A stretch of 64,000 bases of DNA, from positions 13,658,001-13,722,000 of the forward strand of contig JAPQWV010000018.1 of the NCBI GenBank assembly GCA_027422505.1, read 5' to 3'. Source of the stretch: Craterostigma plantagineum (taxonomy: Eukaryota > Streptophyta > Magnoliopsida > Lamiales > Linderniaceae). Both the position numbers and the translations under genes were made by a program. Shown here one piece after another: positions 8,076-19,210 of this stretch (position 1 is its first letter; every line of letters starts with the position of its first letter). The notes below the pieces were generated by a model. That model had not been told where the DNA came from, did no database searches, and saw only the letters and a list, made by a program, of their open reading frames with translations.

Positions 8076-11015
8076 ATGTCTACCACGAATGACATCTCCA
8101 TAGTGGGCTCCGACACCAGGCCTCCGATGCTGCGACAAGGCGACTACAGCATATGGACAAACCGCTTCCTCACGTTCATCAGGAACAAAGGCGCACCACT
8201 CTCTCAATACCTTTTGGACTCCATCTTCAATGGCCCAGCACAGTTCTGGACAATCGTCCCTGCACAGCCAAATGCAAATCCTCCCATGGATGAACGCCGC
8301 ACTCCTAGAGGTCCCATCAATGAGGATGAACTGGCTCGCGAACAGGCCGACGAGACTGCCAAAGGATACCTCTTCCAGGCTTTAGGAAACGAGGTCTATG
8401 GTCACGTTGAGTGTTGCACAACTGCTAAGGAAATATGGGATGAACTTGCAGAAATTATGGCAGGCACAACTGAAAGTGCTCAGGGGAGGAAATCAGCATG
8501 TCTCTCACAGTACGAACACTTTCAGGCCTATGAAGGGGAGGAACTGCGTGACACATACCTCCGATACTTGAAGGTCATCAATGAACTCAAGAAAGCCAGG
8601 ATCTCGAGGGACAAATTCGATATCAACAACCGCTTCCTTGGTAGCCTCAAACCACATTGGGGCAATGCAATCGTGATGATGATTCAAAGTAAGGACCTCT
8701 CCAACACTTCCATCCATGCTCTTTATGACAGTCTGTCTGCCTATGCTCCTTACGTGCAACCTCAGTCCAACAACACTCGAGTCGACCCACTGGCACTCCT
8801 CTCGAACAAAACCAATGAACGATCTTTCACCATTAAGACCAAACAGAACAAAGGGAAGCTACCAGCTGTTGTATCTGACAACTCTTCAGGATCCGAAGCC
8901 GATACAGAATCAGATGAAGATGTTCGTGATATACGCAAGCAACTGGCAATGCTCACCAAGTTGGTCTCAAAGAAGATCGGGAAAAAATCCTCATCCTCCT
9001 CCAATCGCCAAAGAACCTATAGCGGCACCAAAAAGACGACTCCCACGGAGGACACTAAGCCAACAAAGAAAGCAGAGGACTCCGCACCTCAAAAGTCTGT
9101 GAAGTGCTTTCGGTGTGGAAAGCCAGGCCACTTTGCCAAAGAATGCCACGCCCCACGCGTGAAGGACTCCGGGTACTATGACCGAAAGGCCAGAATGACC
9201 CGCAAGATGGAAAGTGGGAAAGCCCTACTCACTGAAGAAGCTGAATGGGTGAATGACACCTCAGAAGACGAGGAGCCTAAGGATGAAGATTGCTGCATGG
9301 CAAGGCTGGTCGAACATGACGAGGACGAGGAGATGGGTCACACCGGTGAAAACACAGCTAAGACTCCTACCAGCGCTGAGTCTGAGGTACGAATCTCACA
9401 ACTTGATGATGTGTTTAATCACCGACACGCCATTAAGAAACCCACAGTAGACGCTAGGGATTATGATGAACTTAGGCTAAAATTTGAAAACAATTATGCC
9501 CTACTTAGTCTAAAAGTAGAAGAACTTGCCTGCGCAAACGAACGTCTAAAAGCCTCTGAAGCGTTAGTCAAACGTCTGCAAAGTAAGAACAAACAAAGTG
9601 AGACTAAGCTTAAGGAAACTACACTAGCCATTAGTTCATGTGAAACTTCTCGCCTCCTGACGGCCGCCCAATACGAACTGCTCACAAAGGAAAGAGTTAG
9701 GCTATACCGAAAGGTGAAAGAACTTGAAGAGCAACTTCACCTTAGGAAAAAGGCAGCAAACATCTTATGTCTATTAAACCAACCAGCTGAAACAGAATTC
9801 TACGACGCCCGGATGGGAATCGGACTGGCCACCAACTGCGATCCAACGCCGCTAATTGTCAAAAGGTATAACATGTACAGTACAGCATTCCTAAAAACAA
9901 GGACAGGGACTCCCTCTCAGCTCATGCCTTTTGTAAGATCCTCCTCCACCATGCTGTCAGAAGAAAAGAGGAAGCAGAACATACTTTGGGCAGAGATCGC
10001 ATACGATTACACAGAACTGAATGCTAATGATAAGACTAGAAAGCCCTCACTATCTGAAGACATCAAATCTCAGTTCCCAACCGAAGAACAGGGAATCGCT
10101 CTCCGAGAAGCACTTTCTCGCATCTATGTCCCAGAGAAACTTCTGGTCATAGCAGAACTAGAACGAACCATAGAAGTAGAGCGAAACGCCTTTGCAAAAG
10201 AGCGAGAAGATCTACTTTATAAAATCTTTACCCTAGAACAATCTCGTAATACGAACGAACCTTCTACGTCAAGTCAAGTACCCGATTCTCAAACATGTAA
10301 ATGTAAGAGGACGGCGAAGATGACTCCTGAAGCCGACATATGTTCTAACACTAACTCTAGTATTCTTATGGATACAGGGAATGTGAGTTCGACGTCTCTG
10401 GAAGGGAGTTCGTACCAGATAAAGGGGAATCCGCTCTTCGATGACAAGAAGAAAAGACCATCCTATATTCATTCTTCCTCTCTATGTACTGAATCCCAAT
10501 GTCCTAAGGTCGTAGACAATTATGTTGCCAAGACTCATCTCTCTTTTGCCAAGCTTATGTCTATGTGCTGCTGCAATGAATTTGTTCTTCCACGCTTCCA
10601 TGAATACGAAACCCATGAACACGCAACACTCCGACCACGCAAGCGAAGTTCATCTACGACGTCCTTGAATTCGCCCATCTCGCCTAAACCTAAGGTTAAG
10701 CGAAAACGCCTCTCGCCGTCAAACGCAAACTCACCTACTACTCGCAAACCAAAGGCGACCAAAACCGAAGCGCGAAAACAACAACCACATTCCACACACC
10801 ATTTCATGTATAAGGCACCATACATGCAAGCACAAGTTAGGAAAATATGGGTTAGAAAAACCATAATCCCGCCTAATCAAACAAAGGACAAAGGGAAAGC
10901 TAAATTAGAATCGACGCAATCTGATTTAGAAACCACATTTCCCTTTAAGCGCATGAAAACCTTACTTGTATCACAAGAAAGCCCCGTCCGAATACGGGGA
11001 TCCAACGTTTGCTGA
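8076..11015 (+). CDS. gag: Element 1 Gag protein
   Basis: The frame is open from 7716, but the first ATG with a Gag-like N-terminus is at 8076, giving 979 residues. Residues 1-330 match copia Gag (UBN2-like region with YSIWTNRFLTFIRNKG near the start). A CCHC zinc knuckle, CFRCGKPGHFAKEC, lies near residues 345-358. A charged, coiled-coil-like tail of some 600 residues follows, with a basic Ser/Pro-rich part near the C-terminus. That is far longer than ordinary copia Gag but in keeping with the extended Gag of Sireviruses. Gag should form the particle and bind RNA. The frame closes with TGA TAA, directly before in-frame pol. Confidence 0.9.
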   Translation: MSTTNDISIVGSDTRPPMLRQGDYSIWTNRFLTFIRNKGAPLSQYLLDSIFNGPAQFWTIVPAQPNANPPMDERRTPRGPINEDELAREQADETAKGYLFQALGNEVYGHVECCTTAKEIWDELAEIMAGTTESAQGRKSACLSQYEHFQAYEGEELRDTYLRYLKVINELKKARISRDKFDINNRFLGSLKPHWGNAIVMMIQSKDLSNTSIHALYDSLSAYAPYVQPQSNNTRVDPLALLSNKTNERSFTIKTKQNKGKLPAVVSDNSSGSEADTESDEDVRDIRKQLAMLTKLVSKKIGKKSSSSSNRQRTYSGTKKTTPTEDTKPTKKAEDSAPQKSVKCFRCGKPGHFAKECHAPRVKDSGYYDRKARMTRKMESGKALLTEEAEWVNDTSEDEEPKDEDCCMARLVEHDEDEEMGHTGENTAKTPTSAESEVRISQLDDVFNHRHAIKKPTVDARDYDELRLKFENNYALLSLKVEELACANERLKASEALVKRLQSKNKQSETKLKETTLAISSCETSRLLTAAQYELLTKERVRLYRKVKELEEQLHLRKKAANILCLLNQPAETEFYDARMGIGLATNCDPTPLIVKRYNMYSTAFLKTRTGTPSQLMPFVRSSSTMLSEEKRKQNILWAEIAYDYTELNANDKTRKPSLSEDIKSQFPTEEQGIALREALSRIYVPEKLLVIAELERTIEVERNAFAKEREDLLYKIFTLEQSRNTNEPSTSSQVPDSQTCKCKRTAKMTPEADICSNTNSSILMDTGNVSSTSLEGSSYQIKGNPLFDDKKKRPSYIHSSSLCTESQCPKVVDNYVAKTHLSFAKLMSMCCCNEFVLPRFHEYETHEHATLRPRKRSSSTTSLNSPISPKPKVKRKRLSPSNANSPTTRKPKATKTEARKQQPHSTHHFMYKAPYMQAQVRKIWVRKTIIPPNQTKDKGKAKLESTQSDLETTFPFKRMKTLLVSQESPVRIRGSNVC

Positions 11016-11018
11016 TAA

Positions 11019-14000
11019 TTGCAGGTCTGTCATGTGTGGTATCTAGACTCGGGTTGCTCCACACACATGACAGGGAATATGGAGCTGTTGAGCAACTTCT
11101 CCGAGCGCTATCTCGGAAGGGTCTCCTTCGGAAACGGTCAAATGGCGCCAATTCTAGGAACTGGCGATCTCGTGCACGATAAACTGACAATCAAGGGCAT
11201 CTCCTATGTCGAGGGTTTGAGCTACAATCTCTTCAGCATTGGTCGATTCTGCGACAAAGGATACAAGGTTCTCTTCGAATCTGACATCTGCAGCATTATG
11301 AATGCCTCAGGACAATCTCTTCTTTCTGGAACGCGCACGTCTCACCTTTACGTGCTCAACCTCACGACCTCTCGACCAGTATGCCTTCTCTCTCGAGCCG
11401 CACCCAAGTTGAACGATTTGTGGCACCGTCGTCTTTCACATCTCAACTTCAAGACCATCAACAAACTGCGTCAGAATAAACTCGTCAACGGTCTACCCCA
11501 ACTGACATATCATAAGGAACACCTCTGCTCTGCCTGTGAATTGGGGAAGATGAAGCGCTTGTCCCATGTCTCTAAGGAAACACCGTCCTCTAAGCCCATC
11601 CTCGAACTCTTACATATGGATCTATGTGGCCCAATGCCTACGGCCACACTCGGAGGAAGACGGTATATTCTGGTGATAGTCGACGATTTTTCACGCTACA
11701 CGTGGACGAAACTCATTCGTACAAAGGATGCAGTTCCTGATATAATCATTGAGTTTGTTGTTACATCCCAAACACTCCATCAACAGAAGGTTCGGATTAT
11801 CAGAAGTGACAACGGAACTGAGTTTAAGAACAAAAAGCTCAGTGATTTCTATGCCAGTCAGGGCATCACTCAGCAGTTCTCAGCTGTGAAGACACCGGAA
11901 CAGAATGGTGTCGTTGAGCGCAAGAACAGGACACTAGTTGAAGCTGCAAGGACTCTTCTCATCCAATCCGGACTTCCTCATTCTCTTTGGGGTGAAGCTA
12001 TTCAAACGGCTTGCTACACACAGAACCGGGCTTCCATTCACAAGAGATTCAACCGCACCCCATACGAGATGTTGAATAACCGTCGTATTCCCGATATATC
12101 TTATCTAAGGGTCTTCGGTTGCCGATGTTTTGTGGCCAATGATCGCCAACATCTTGGGAAGCTTGATCCAAAAGCTCTTGAAGGCATCTTTGTTGGATAT
12201 TCACTAAATTCAAAGGCATACAGAGTCTATCTTAAGGAGAAACGGTCAGTAATAGAAAGCACGAATGTCTCTTTTGACGAAAGCGAAGGCGATCTCATAG
12301 CTTCTGGGCATATCAGTCCAGAACCAGGTCTTCTACAGACGTTGACAAAAGGTCAATCTTCAACGGCGGGAACGTCCTCATCTAAGGGCAATTGTGGCGA
12401 ACTGGATCTCGATCTGCTCTTCGAGTACTTCTACCCAGTTCACAAGACTCCCGTCGCCACCACTCAACCTACCGCTGCACCCACTCCACATACACCACCA
12501 GCTACCGGCAATAACGTCGTCCCTCCAAACCTGGATGCTCTCAATCTCAATGAAGACGACATATTACCCAACCCGGGGAATATTGCTGATTCTGATGCAG
12601 AACCCTCTCAATTCAATACGATTGAGATCTCTTCTTCAGACACCGGGCCTCAATCTAATGAGCTTCAAGTAGACACTAATGCGGCCAGCTCCTCACAAAC
12701 CAATGTGCCACTTTGGGCTCGCTCTCACCCTACCGATCAGATTATTGGGGATCCCACATCCGGTGTTTCAACACGTTCGGCTACGATGAATGAAAGCTTG
12801 TTTGCTTGCTACCTCAGTCAAGTCGAACCATCACGAGTAGCTGAAGCTCTCAACGATCCTGATTGGCTGATTGCAATGCAGGAGGAAATAAATCAGTTTG
12901 AACGATTGCAGGTCTGGGAACTCGTACCACGACCTCACAATAGATCCATTATCGGCACAAAATGGATCTTTAAGAACAAAAAGGATGAAGATGGTGTTGT
13001 TATTCGCAATAAAGCAAGACTTGTGGCTAAGGGGTACAATCAACAAGAAGGCATCGACTACGATGAAACTTTCGCCCCAGTTGCCAGGATCGAAGCCATA
13101 CGAATGTTCCTTGCTTTTGCTGCTCACAAGAACTTCAAAGTCTACCAAATGGACGTGAAGACTGCATTTCTGAATGGATTTCTCAAAGAAGAAGTGTACG
13201 TTGATCAACCTGAAGGGTTCTTGAGCGAAGAGTTTCCTCATCACGTATATCGACTCTACAAGGCCCTCTACGGACTAAAACAGGCTCCCCGAGCTTGGTA
13301 TGACGTCCTTTCAGACTTCCTTGTTCAGTCTGGATTCAAGAAAGGATCTCTGGATACAACTCTCTTCACTAAGCGGAGTGGCCCGGACATCATGATTGTA
13401 CAAATTTATGTCGATGACATCATTTTTGGATCGACTGAACCTCAACTGTGTGAAGAGTTCGCAGAATTGATGAAAGAGAAATTTGAAATGAGTATGATGG
13501 GCGAACTAAATTTCTTTCTTGGTCTTCAAGTAAAGCAACTCCCCAACGGAATCTTCATCAATCAGTCCAAATACATCCATGACATCCTCGAGAAGTATGG
13601 AATGAAGGATGCTAAGACTGCTGCTACACCTATGTCACCCTCTGGCCGACCCGACGCAGACCCATCTGGTGTTCCCGTTGACCAAACCGTCTATCGAGGG
13701 ATAATAGGCTCTCTTCTGTACCTCACTGCTAGTCGACCGGATATCGTTCTCTCGACAGGAATTTGCGCTCGTTTTCAGGCAACACCAAAGGAATCCCACC
13801 TCACTGCTGTCAAAAGGATTCTCCGCTATCTCAAAGGAACACCCAATCTGGGCTTGTGGTACCCCACTCTATCGGACTTCAAACTGGCTGGATTCTCTGA
13901 CTCGGATTATGCAGGATGCAAGATGGACAGAAAAAGCACCTCTGGAGCTGCACACTTCTTGGGCGGTAAACTCGTAAGTTGGTCGTCTCGAAAACAAAAC

Positions 14001-14354
14001 TGTGTCTCAACTTCGTCGACGGAGGCAGAATATGTCGCCGCCGCTAGTTGCTGTTCACAGCTTTTGTGGATGAGAACCCAACTACGAGATTTTAATATTC
14101 ACGTTGATAAAATTCCCATTTATTGTGACTCAAAAAGTGCTATTGCGATGACGAGTAATCCGGTACATCACTCTAGAACAAAACACATAGATATTCATCA
14201 CCACTTCATCAAAGAACATGTAGAACAAGGGACAATTGAATTGCACTACGTCATAACCGAAGATCAACTGGCCGACATTTTCACAAAACCGTTGGATGTC
14301 AAACGATTCCAACACCTAGTGACTATGTTGGGCATGTTGAATATTCAGTTGTGA
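11019..14354 (+). CDS. pol: Element 1 Pol polyprotein (PR-INT-RT-RNase H)
   Basis: About 1,110 uninterrupted codons in the gag frame, after TGA TAA. There is no ATG at the start, so 11019 is simply the first sense codon. Order is copia-type: aspartic protease [13 protein letters not shown] near residues 8-20; GAG-pre-integrase WHRRLSHLN near 140; integrase with D (HMDLCGPM, about 200), D (RSDNGTEF, about 263) and E (NGVVERKN, about 299); reverse transcriptase with YVDDIIFGS near 797; RNase H near 950-1085, ending at an ADIFTKPL motif. [14 protein letters not shown] and the spacing are characteristic of the SIRE lineage. All visible catalytic residues are present. How it is expressed past the double stop is unknown. 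Confidence 0.92.
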   Translation: MQVCHVWYLDSGCSTHMTGNMELLSNFSERYLGRVSFGNGQMAPILGTGDLVHDKLTIKGISYVEGLSYNLFSIGRFCDKGYKVLFESDICSIMNASGQSLLSGTRTSHLYVLNLTTSRPVCLLSRAAPKLNDLWHRRLSHLNFKTINKLRQNKLVNGLPQLTYHKEHLCSACELGKMKRLSHVSKETPSSKPILELLHMDLCGPMPTATLGGRRYILVIVDDFSRYTWTKLIRTKDAVPDIIIEFVVTSQTLHQQKVRIIRSDNGTEFKNKKLSDFYASQGITQQFSAVKTPEQNGVVERKNRTLVEAARTLLIQSGLPHSLWGEAIQTACYTQNRASIHKRFNRTPYEMLNNRRIPDISYLRVFGCRCFVANDRQHLGKLDPKALEGIFVGYSLNSKAYRVYLKEKRSVIESTNVSFDESEGDLIASGHISPEPGLLQTLTKGQSSTAGTSSSKGNCGELDLDLLFEYFYPVHKTPVATTQPTAAPTPHTPPATGNNVVPPNLDALNLNEDDILPNPGNIADSDAEPSQFNTIEISSSDTGPQSNELQVDTNAASSSQTNVPLWARSHPTDQIIGDPTSGVSTRSATMNESLFACYLSQVEPSRVAEALNDPDWLIAMQEEINQFERLQVWELVPRPHNRSIIGTKWIFKNKKDEDGVVIRNKARLVAKGYNQQEGIDYDETFAPVARIEAIRMFLAFAAHKNFKVYQMDVKTAFLNGFLKEEVYVDQPEGFLSEEFPHHVYRLYKALYGLKQAPRAWYDVLSDFLVQSGFKKGSLDTTLFTKRSGPDIMIVQIYVDDIIFGSTEPQLCEEFAELMKEKFEMSMMGELNFFLGLQVKQLPNGIFINQSKYIHDILEKYGMKDAKTAATPMSPSGRPDADPSGVPVDQTVYRGIIGSLLYLTASRPDIVLSTGICARFQATPKESHLTAVKRILRYLKGTPNLGLWYPTLSDFKLAGFSDSDYAGCKMDRKSTSGAAHFLGGKLVSWSSRKQNCVSTSSTEAEYVAAASCCSQLLWMRTQLRDFNIHVDKIPIYCDSKSAIAMTSNPVHHSRTKHIDIHHHFIKEHVEQGTIELHYVITEDQLADIFTKPLDVKRFQHLVTMLGMLNIQL

Positions 14355-14443
14355 TCAATCGTCTCTACATGAACTTTGATCAAGTGTACATATTTCCTTT
14401 CCACTTCACTACTTTTTCTATTTGTCGTCTGGATTATGTCTTT

Positions 14444-14600
14444 TGAGGGGGAGTTTTTCGATTAAGGGGGAGTCTTTGATATTTCGTTATTTAAAACGGG
14501 AATTTTTCAATTAAGGGGGAGCGTCTGATATTTCATTATTTAAAACGGGGAGTTTTGCGATTAAGGGGGAGCTTCTTATTTTTATTATTTAAAATAAAAT
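14444..14600 (+). repeat. Array of polypurine tracts behind pol
   Basis: GAGGGGGAG at 14445-14453 is followed by three units of 49-50 bp, each carrying AAGGGGGAG (14464, 14513, 14563) and a TGATATTTCNTTATTTAAAACGGG-like body in two of them. Several polypurine tracts upstream of the 3' LTR are a known Sirevirus trait. Here they lie nearly 6 kb before it, between pol and the 3' ORFs. Confidence 0.8.
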
Positions 14601-16546
14601 AAAAAAAAAAATAATAAAAAAAGGGTTGAAATTTTAAAAGTTTGGTCAAACTGTGTCAAAATCGAACCAATTAAAATATTTTGGGTTGAATTTCTAATTT
14701 CTGGTCAAAAAGGGTCAAAATTGGGTCCAAGACCGCGAAATTCAGCTAACTTAAGGTTTTGACCAAGCCCGCGAATTTTCGGCCCATTTACTCAAAAATT
14801 CGCATATACAGTCTCTCCAATCGTAAAACCCCAAAACCCTTAACATTTTTTCTCATTATCCTAAAGATCCCGAGAAATTAAAAAAAAAAAAAAAAAAAAT
14901 TTCGCAACCTCTCTATAAAAAATTCGCAACCCCTCTGTCAAAAAAATTCGCAACACCTCGCATCGTCGTCTTCGTCAAATCTGCATTCAAACTTCATTTC
15001 CTGCTAATTCAATCATCGCAAATCAGCTTTTCGGTATGAATACGTCTTAAATAACCCAATTTCTGTTCGATTTTACCGTGTTTTGCCCATTTTATTAAAA
15101 CTGCTAAGTTAGGGTTTATATTTTCTCGGCTCTGAATCGCATGTATGCTAGGTTCTCTTTGTTTAATATCCCCAAATATGCATTACCCATTCAATTACGA
15201 ATCGATTGAGCCCAGATTACAGCATTTTGGTTAAGATTTGAATAGGTCTAGGGGTAAAATTCATTACGTTGCTTCGCTGCTTTCAACTGTGTTCTTCACC
15301 GCGAAATTTTCTCAAAAATTTGCTTTAAATGTTAAAATTCGCTGCTACAGTGAGATGAGCTCCGCGAAATTTTTAACTTACCCGAGAAAATTCTTGCACT
15401 ACTGTAAGTGTTGCCCCGCGAAATTTTTAAAATTCTTGCACCACTGTGAGTGTAGCCCCGCAAAATTTTAAAATTCTTGCACTACAGTGAGTGTAGCCCG
15501 CGAAATTTTTAATGTACCCGAGAAAAATTCTGTGCTACAGTGAGTGTAGCCCCGCGAAATTTTATCTGAGCAACTTTCGTATGAGAATTTACATTTGTTA
15601 AAACTTCGCTGCTACAGCATGTGAAGCCCCGCGAAATTTTTGCACTTCACCTCATTATACATTTTTCTCGCATCTTCACTTTTCTCGCATCTACAGTGAA
15701 CAAAAATTTTTTCTCAATCCACGAAGAGTTTCAACCCGCGAAAATCTCATATACTCGCATCTACAGTGAACAAAAATTTCTCAATCCACAAAGATTTTTC
15801 AATCCGCGAAATTTTCATTATATGCTGAGTGCGAAATTTTGAAACGTGAGAATTCCTTAACGTGCGAAAATTGGGTTTACATGCGAAAATTTACCCTCAA
15901 TACGTGATTTACAAGACTTGCGAAAATTCTCATTATATGCGACCACTTGCGAAAATTTTCCTTTCATGAGAAAATTTCTATGAACTAACACTTGCGAAAA
16001 TTTCTCATGACTTGTCTATGTGCTCATATTTGCGAAATTTCATTCAATCTGCGAAAATTTCTCTCACCGTGTTCATGAGTTATAATCTGCGAAATTTTCA
16101 ATTACATGCGAAAATTCTATCTGAATGCGAAATTACTTCAACATGAGAAAATTTCTTAACGTGCGATTTTTTTTGTGGCTGAGTGCGAAATTTTGAAACA
16201 TGAGAAAAATGTCTTACCGTGCGAGATTTTTGTGACTTGAGTGCGAAATTTCTTGAAACTTGAGAAAAATTTCTATGTATGATAAGTTGCGATTTTTTTT
16301 TTATCATTGCACGCGAAGAAGTTTTTACAATGTGCGAGACCTCTTAACTTGCAAAAATTTTCATACTTACTAAATTTTCAACAAAATGCGAAAATTTCCA
16401 AATTTCAAATCTTAACAACTATGTCAAAGGGACCCTATATTAGCTAATATGTGAATTTTTTCCTATATATAATTTTGGGCAATTCTATGTCTAGTTCTGT
16501 CATTCTCGTAACACTAATCATCTCATAATTATTGTCAAGCACAGAA
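14601..16546 (+). repeat. Second CGAAAATTT-type repeat region before the 3' ORFs
   Basis: 14620-14720 holds two copies of a GGGTTGAAATTT...GGTCAAA block. From about 14730 to 16460 the sequence is dominated by CCGCGAAATTTT and, further right, TGCGAAAATTTC words in the same orientation as in the leader. Around 15330-15650 a longer unit containing CTACAGTGAGTGTAGCCC and CGCGAAATTTTT repeats about six times. No protein is supported. It may be the untranslated leader of the ORF that follows. Confidence 0.75.
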
Positions 16547-19210
16547 ATGACGGACAAAGACCAAAGTACACTCGAGGCACTTGAGCAGGCTGCAATCCAA
16601 AGAGAGGTCACTCGCATCGAACTCCATGCGCGTACCTATGTCCCACCACCGGAGGAGATTTTTTCACTAAGTCAATGGGCGGCCCTGGTACCCAACAACT
16701 ACAAGGTGGACTTGGACAGTTTTCGGTGCGATGCCCCTGTAATTATAGAGATTCTCAAAGGACACCCACTTCGCCACGCCCTCACTCATGGCGAACCAGA
16801 AGCTCAGGTGTACCTTCAACAATTCTGGCATACGCTACAAATAGCTGGACCACTACGTCTTGCCAAGATCCTATCCGCTCAAATCGATCAAGAAACCGTC
16901 GTCCTCACTCCCAGAATACTCCAAGAAGTTCTTCAACTCCCGGTCTACTCATCATACGATCCACCACCCACTCACGACCAACTCATTGAAGACATCGACA
17001 GACTGGGCTATCAACCAGATGCCAAGAAGAAGAAAGGCCCACTTGTCCTCAGTGAAGTCACAACCCGCAACCTACCACAACCCTGGCGGACACTGTACCT
17101 GCTGGTGAACAAGTGCATGTCTGGAAAGCATGCTGGTCAGGATCGCGGCAACATTCAAATCCTCACAATCATGACCGGCATCGCTCACAACCGCAAGTAC
17201 AACTACGCCGACATCATCTGGGTGGACCTAGTCTCAATGATCCAGAGACGTGACCGGGAAATCGCCAAGGGAGTCACGAACCGTTTCGTCCCGTACATGC
17301 GATGGCTCCCAGCTCTAATAAAGCACTTCCGCCTACACTCAACCAACATCCGCATCCGTCCGGCAGCAGAACATTTTCAGATACCAACTGTCGAGAAGTT
17401 CGCCAAGAAGAACACACCGGCGAAGGATCGACACGCAATGGTGATCCCGGACGACGTGCTCGCCTACGCCGACCCAACCAACCCACACGTCCAAGAATAC
17501 CGGGCCACAACCGCCGCGTTCCGCGAGAGCCCCCGACCCCTCTCCACTGTCCCTATGGCGCAGATCAACCCCACTGCTCCTATCCCCGGGACCAGCCACA
17601 CCCCTCCCACCACCTCCAAAAAGTCTTCTGGTCGCGCCGCATCCTCCTCCACCCGCGTTCCGAAAAAACGGTCGCGTGAGGATGACGTAAGCCGCCCCAC
17701 GGAGCGTCGATCGAAACAAAAACACGATCGACCTCCTCCGCCACAAATAAGCCGAGCCGAACCAATAGGTACAGGAGGTGATGTGTTCACCTCCCGAGTA
17801 GAAGTCGTGGCATCTGGCTCAACCACGCAAACAACCCCACCAACCCACTTATCTTCCTCTCTACAGGAAGGTATTTCATTCCACGAGGAGCCACGTATAC
17901 CATCGACATCCCACTTGGAGATGATCGATGTTGAAACAAGCAGTCCCTCGCCTCAGACTGCATCCTTTTCATGCACATCGAGTCTAGTGCCCTCACTCCC
18001 CATAATTCCTTCCGTTTCTAGGACACATACACCTCTTACCGCACCACAGAGTCTTCGTGACTCTGTCAGAACGCTCGGTGATGTCTCTGTGACTGAGAGC
18101 GAAAGACCTAGCACGGCCAACATCACAACAACCGTGAGTCTAGGCCATCATTCGATTGAGTCTGTCTCATCGATGATGCTAACGGGAAGTCTGAGTGACC
18201 CCGTCTTTTCCAGTCCCGTGCAAACGGGCGGCCGATCGGCGATATTCACCGAGTCGGTGTCAGTTGGAGTTCTTCGTGACTCCAACTTGTTAGATTTACC
18301 CCACTTCGTCACCGAGACCGCGCTAGAGACGCGTCTTCAAGAGTTTGCAAAGACTCTTGAGGCGTCAATTTTAGATAAAGTCTATGCGCGTCTCGAAGCG
18401 TCCACCGTCGACAAAGGCAAAGGTGTGGCCCCGGAGACGCCACCACCCATGCAACACACGGACGCCGATGATCTTCTCTCCTCCATCTCTGCCAAGGAAC
18501 TATTCTACATCCTCAGAGCAAGATTCGAGTCCATGACAGAACTCGACGAGGAGGAACAGCAGATGAAGAAGATCATGACACAACCACTGTCTTGCCGCAC
18601 TCAAGGCGAGACTAGCAGGACCAGACGCGACGATCAAGATGATGATCAAGATCGCCGCGAGGGGGAGAATAGGCAGCTGAGCTCACAAGGATTCATGCAA
18701 TCGACGCCGCCCTCCTCCTCTGGACCTGAAACGACGTCCGCACCAGAAACCTCACAACCCACACCAGAAACCTCACAACCCACTAGCCAAAAATCCCACC
18801 CTGTTCACCCTGAGTCACTAGCCAAATCACCCTCACCACCACCCACTACCGTCTCCGAAGCTCTAATCGTCACATCGACGTTAGAGACCACCTCAACATC
18901 ATCTCCACCCACCACCTCGGAGCCTCTAGCTGTCACATCGACGCTAGAGGCCACCACCACATCTACGCCGCCCGTCACCCAAATCATCCTTGCCAAAACC
19001 ATCACCTCAACCGAACCACCTGAATCTCCACCACAACCATCCCCACAATCCACAAACTCCTTCGAAGCAACACCCTCGCCATCACATAGCCACACCCCTC
19101 TCGACATCGACCCCAACCTGGCTGTCGAGGACGTCTACTGCGCACAAAATGAGATTGAGGCCTACATCTTCAACGATGAATGGCTGTACACACCCGCCGA
19201 CGCGCAGTAG
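16547..19210 (+). CDS. Element 1 third ORF (putative plant transposon protein)
   Basis: The ATG at 16547 opens 887 codons; the frame extends 15 bases upstream without another ATG. Residues about 40-290 form a folded-looking part (FSLSQWAAL near the start; YLQQFWHTL; KYNYADIIWVDLVSMI). It resembles the 'putative plant transposon protein' region found downstream of pol in SIRE-like elements of other dicots. The rest is Pro/Ser/Thr-rich and looks disordered. No signal peptide or membrane segment is obvious, so calling it an envelope is not supported. It overlaps the next ORF by 31 bases in the -1 frame. The function is unknown; a virion or RNA-binding role is only a guess. Confidence 0.75.
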   Translation: MTDKDQSTLEALEQAAIQREVTRIELHARTYVPPPEEIFSLSQWAALVPNNYKVDLDSFRCDAPVIIEILKGHPLRHALTHGEPEAQVYLQQFWHTLQIAGPLRLAKILSAQIDQETVVLTPRILQEVLQLPVYSSYDPPPTHDQLIEDIDRLGYQPDAKKKKGPLVLSEVTTRNLPQPWRTLYLLVNKCMSGKHAGQDRGNIQILTIMTGIAHNRKYNYADIIWVDLVSMIQRRDREIAKGVTNRFVPYMRWLPALIKHFRLHSTNIRIRPAAEHFQIPTVEKFAKKNTPAKDRHAMVIPDDVLAYADPTNPHVQEYRATTAAFRESPRPLSTVPMAQINPTAPIPGTSHTPPTTSKKSSGRAASSSTRVPKKRSREDDVSRPTERRSKQKHDRPPPPQISRAEPIGTGGDVFTSRVEVVASGSTTQTTPPTHLSSSLQEGISFHEEPRIPSTSHLEMIDVETSSPSPQTASFSCTSSLVPSLPIIPSVSRTHTPLTAPQSLRDSVRTLGDVSVTESERPSTANITTTVSLGHHSIESVSSMMLTGSLSDPVFSSPVQTGGRSAIFTESVSVGVLRDSNLLDLPHFVTETALETRLQEFAKTLEASILDKVYARLEASTVDKGKGVAPETPPPMQHTDADDLLSSISAKELFYILRARFESMTELDEEEQQMKKIMTQPLSCRTQGETSRTRRDDQDDDQDRREGENRQLSSQGFMQSTPPSSSGPETTSAPETSQPTPETSQPTSQKSHPVHPESLAKSPSPPPTTVSEALIVTSTLETTSTSSPPTTSEPLAVTSTLEATTTSTPPVTQIILAKTITSTEPPESPPQPSPQSTNSFEATPSPSHSHTPLDIDPNLAVEDVYCAQNEIEAYIFNDEWLYTPADAQ

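Noticed and set aside
17302..17826. Several long frames on both strands inside the third ORF of element 1
   Set aside because: Shadows of a GC-rich, Pro/Arg-rich part of the third ORF; no family resemblance.
16547..19210. Third ORF of element 1 as a retroviral envelope gene
   Set aside because: Extra 3' ORFs of Sireviruses are often called env-like, but no signal peptide, transmembrane segment or glycoprotein feature is visible. It was kept as a putative plant transposon protein.
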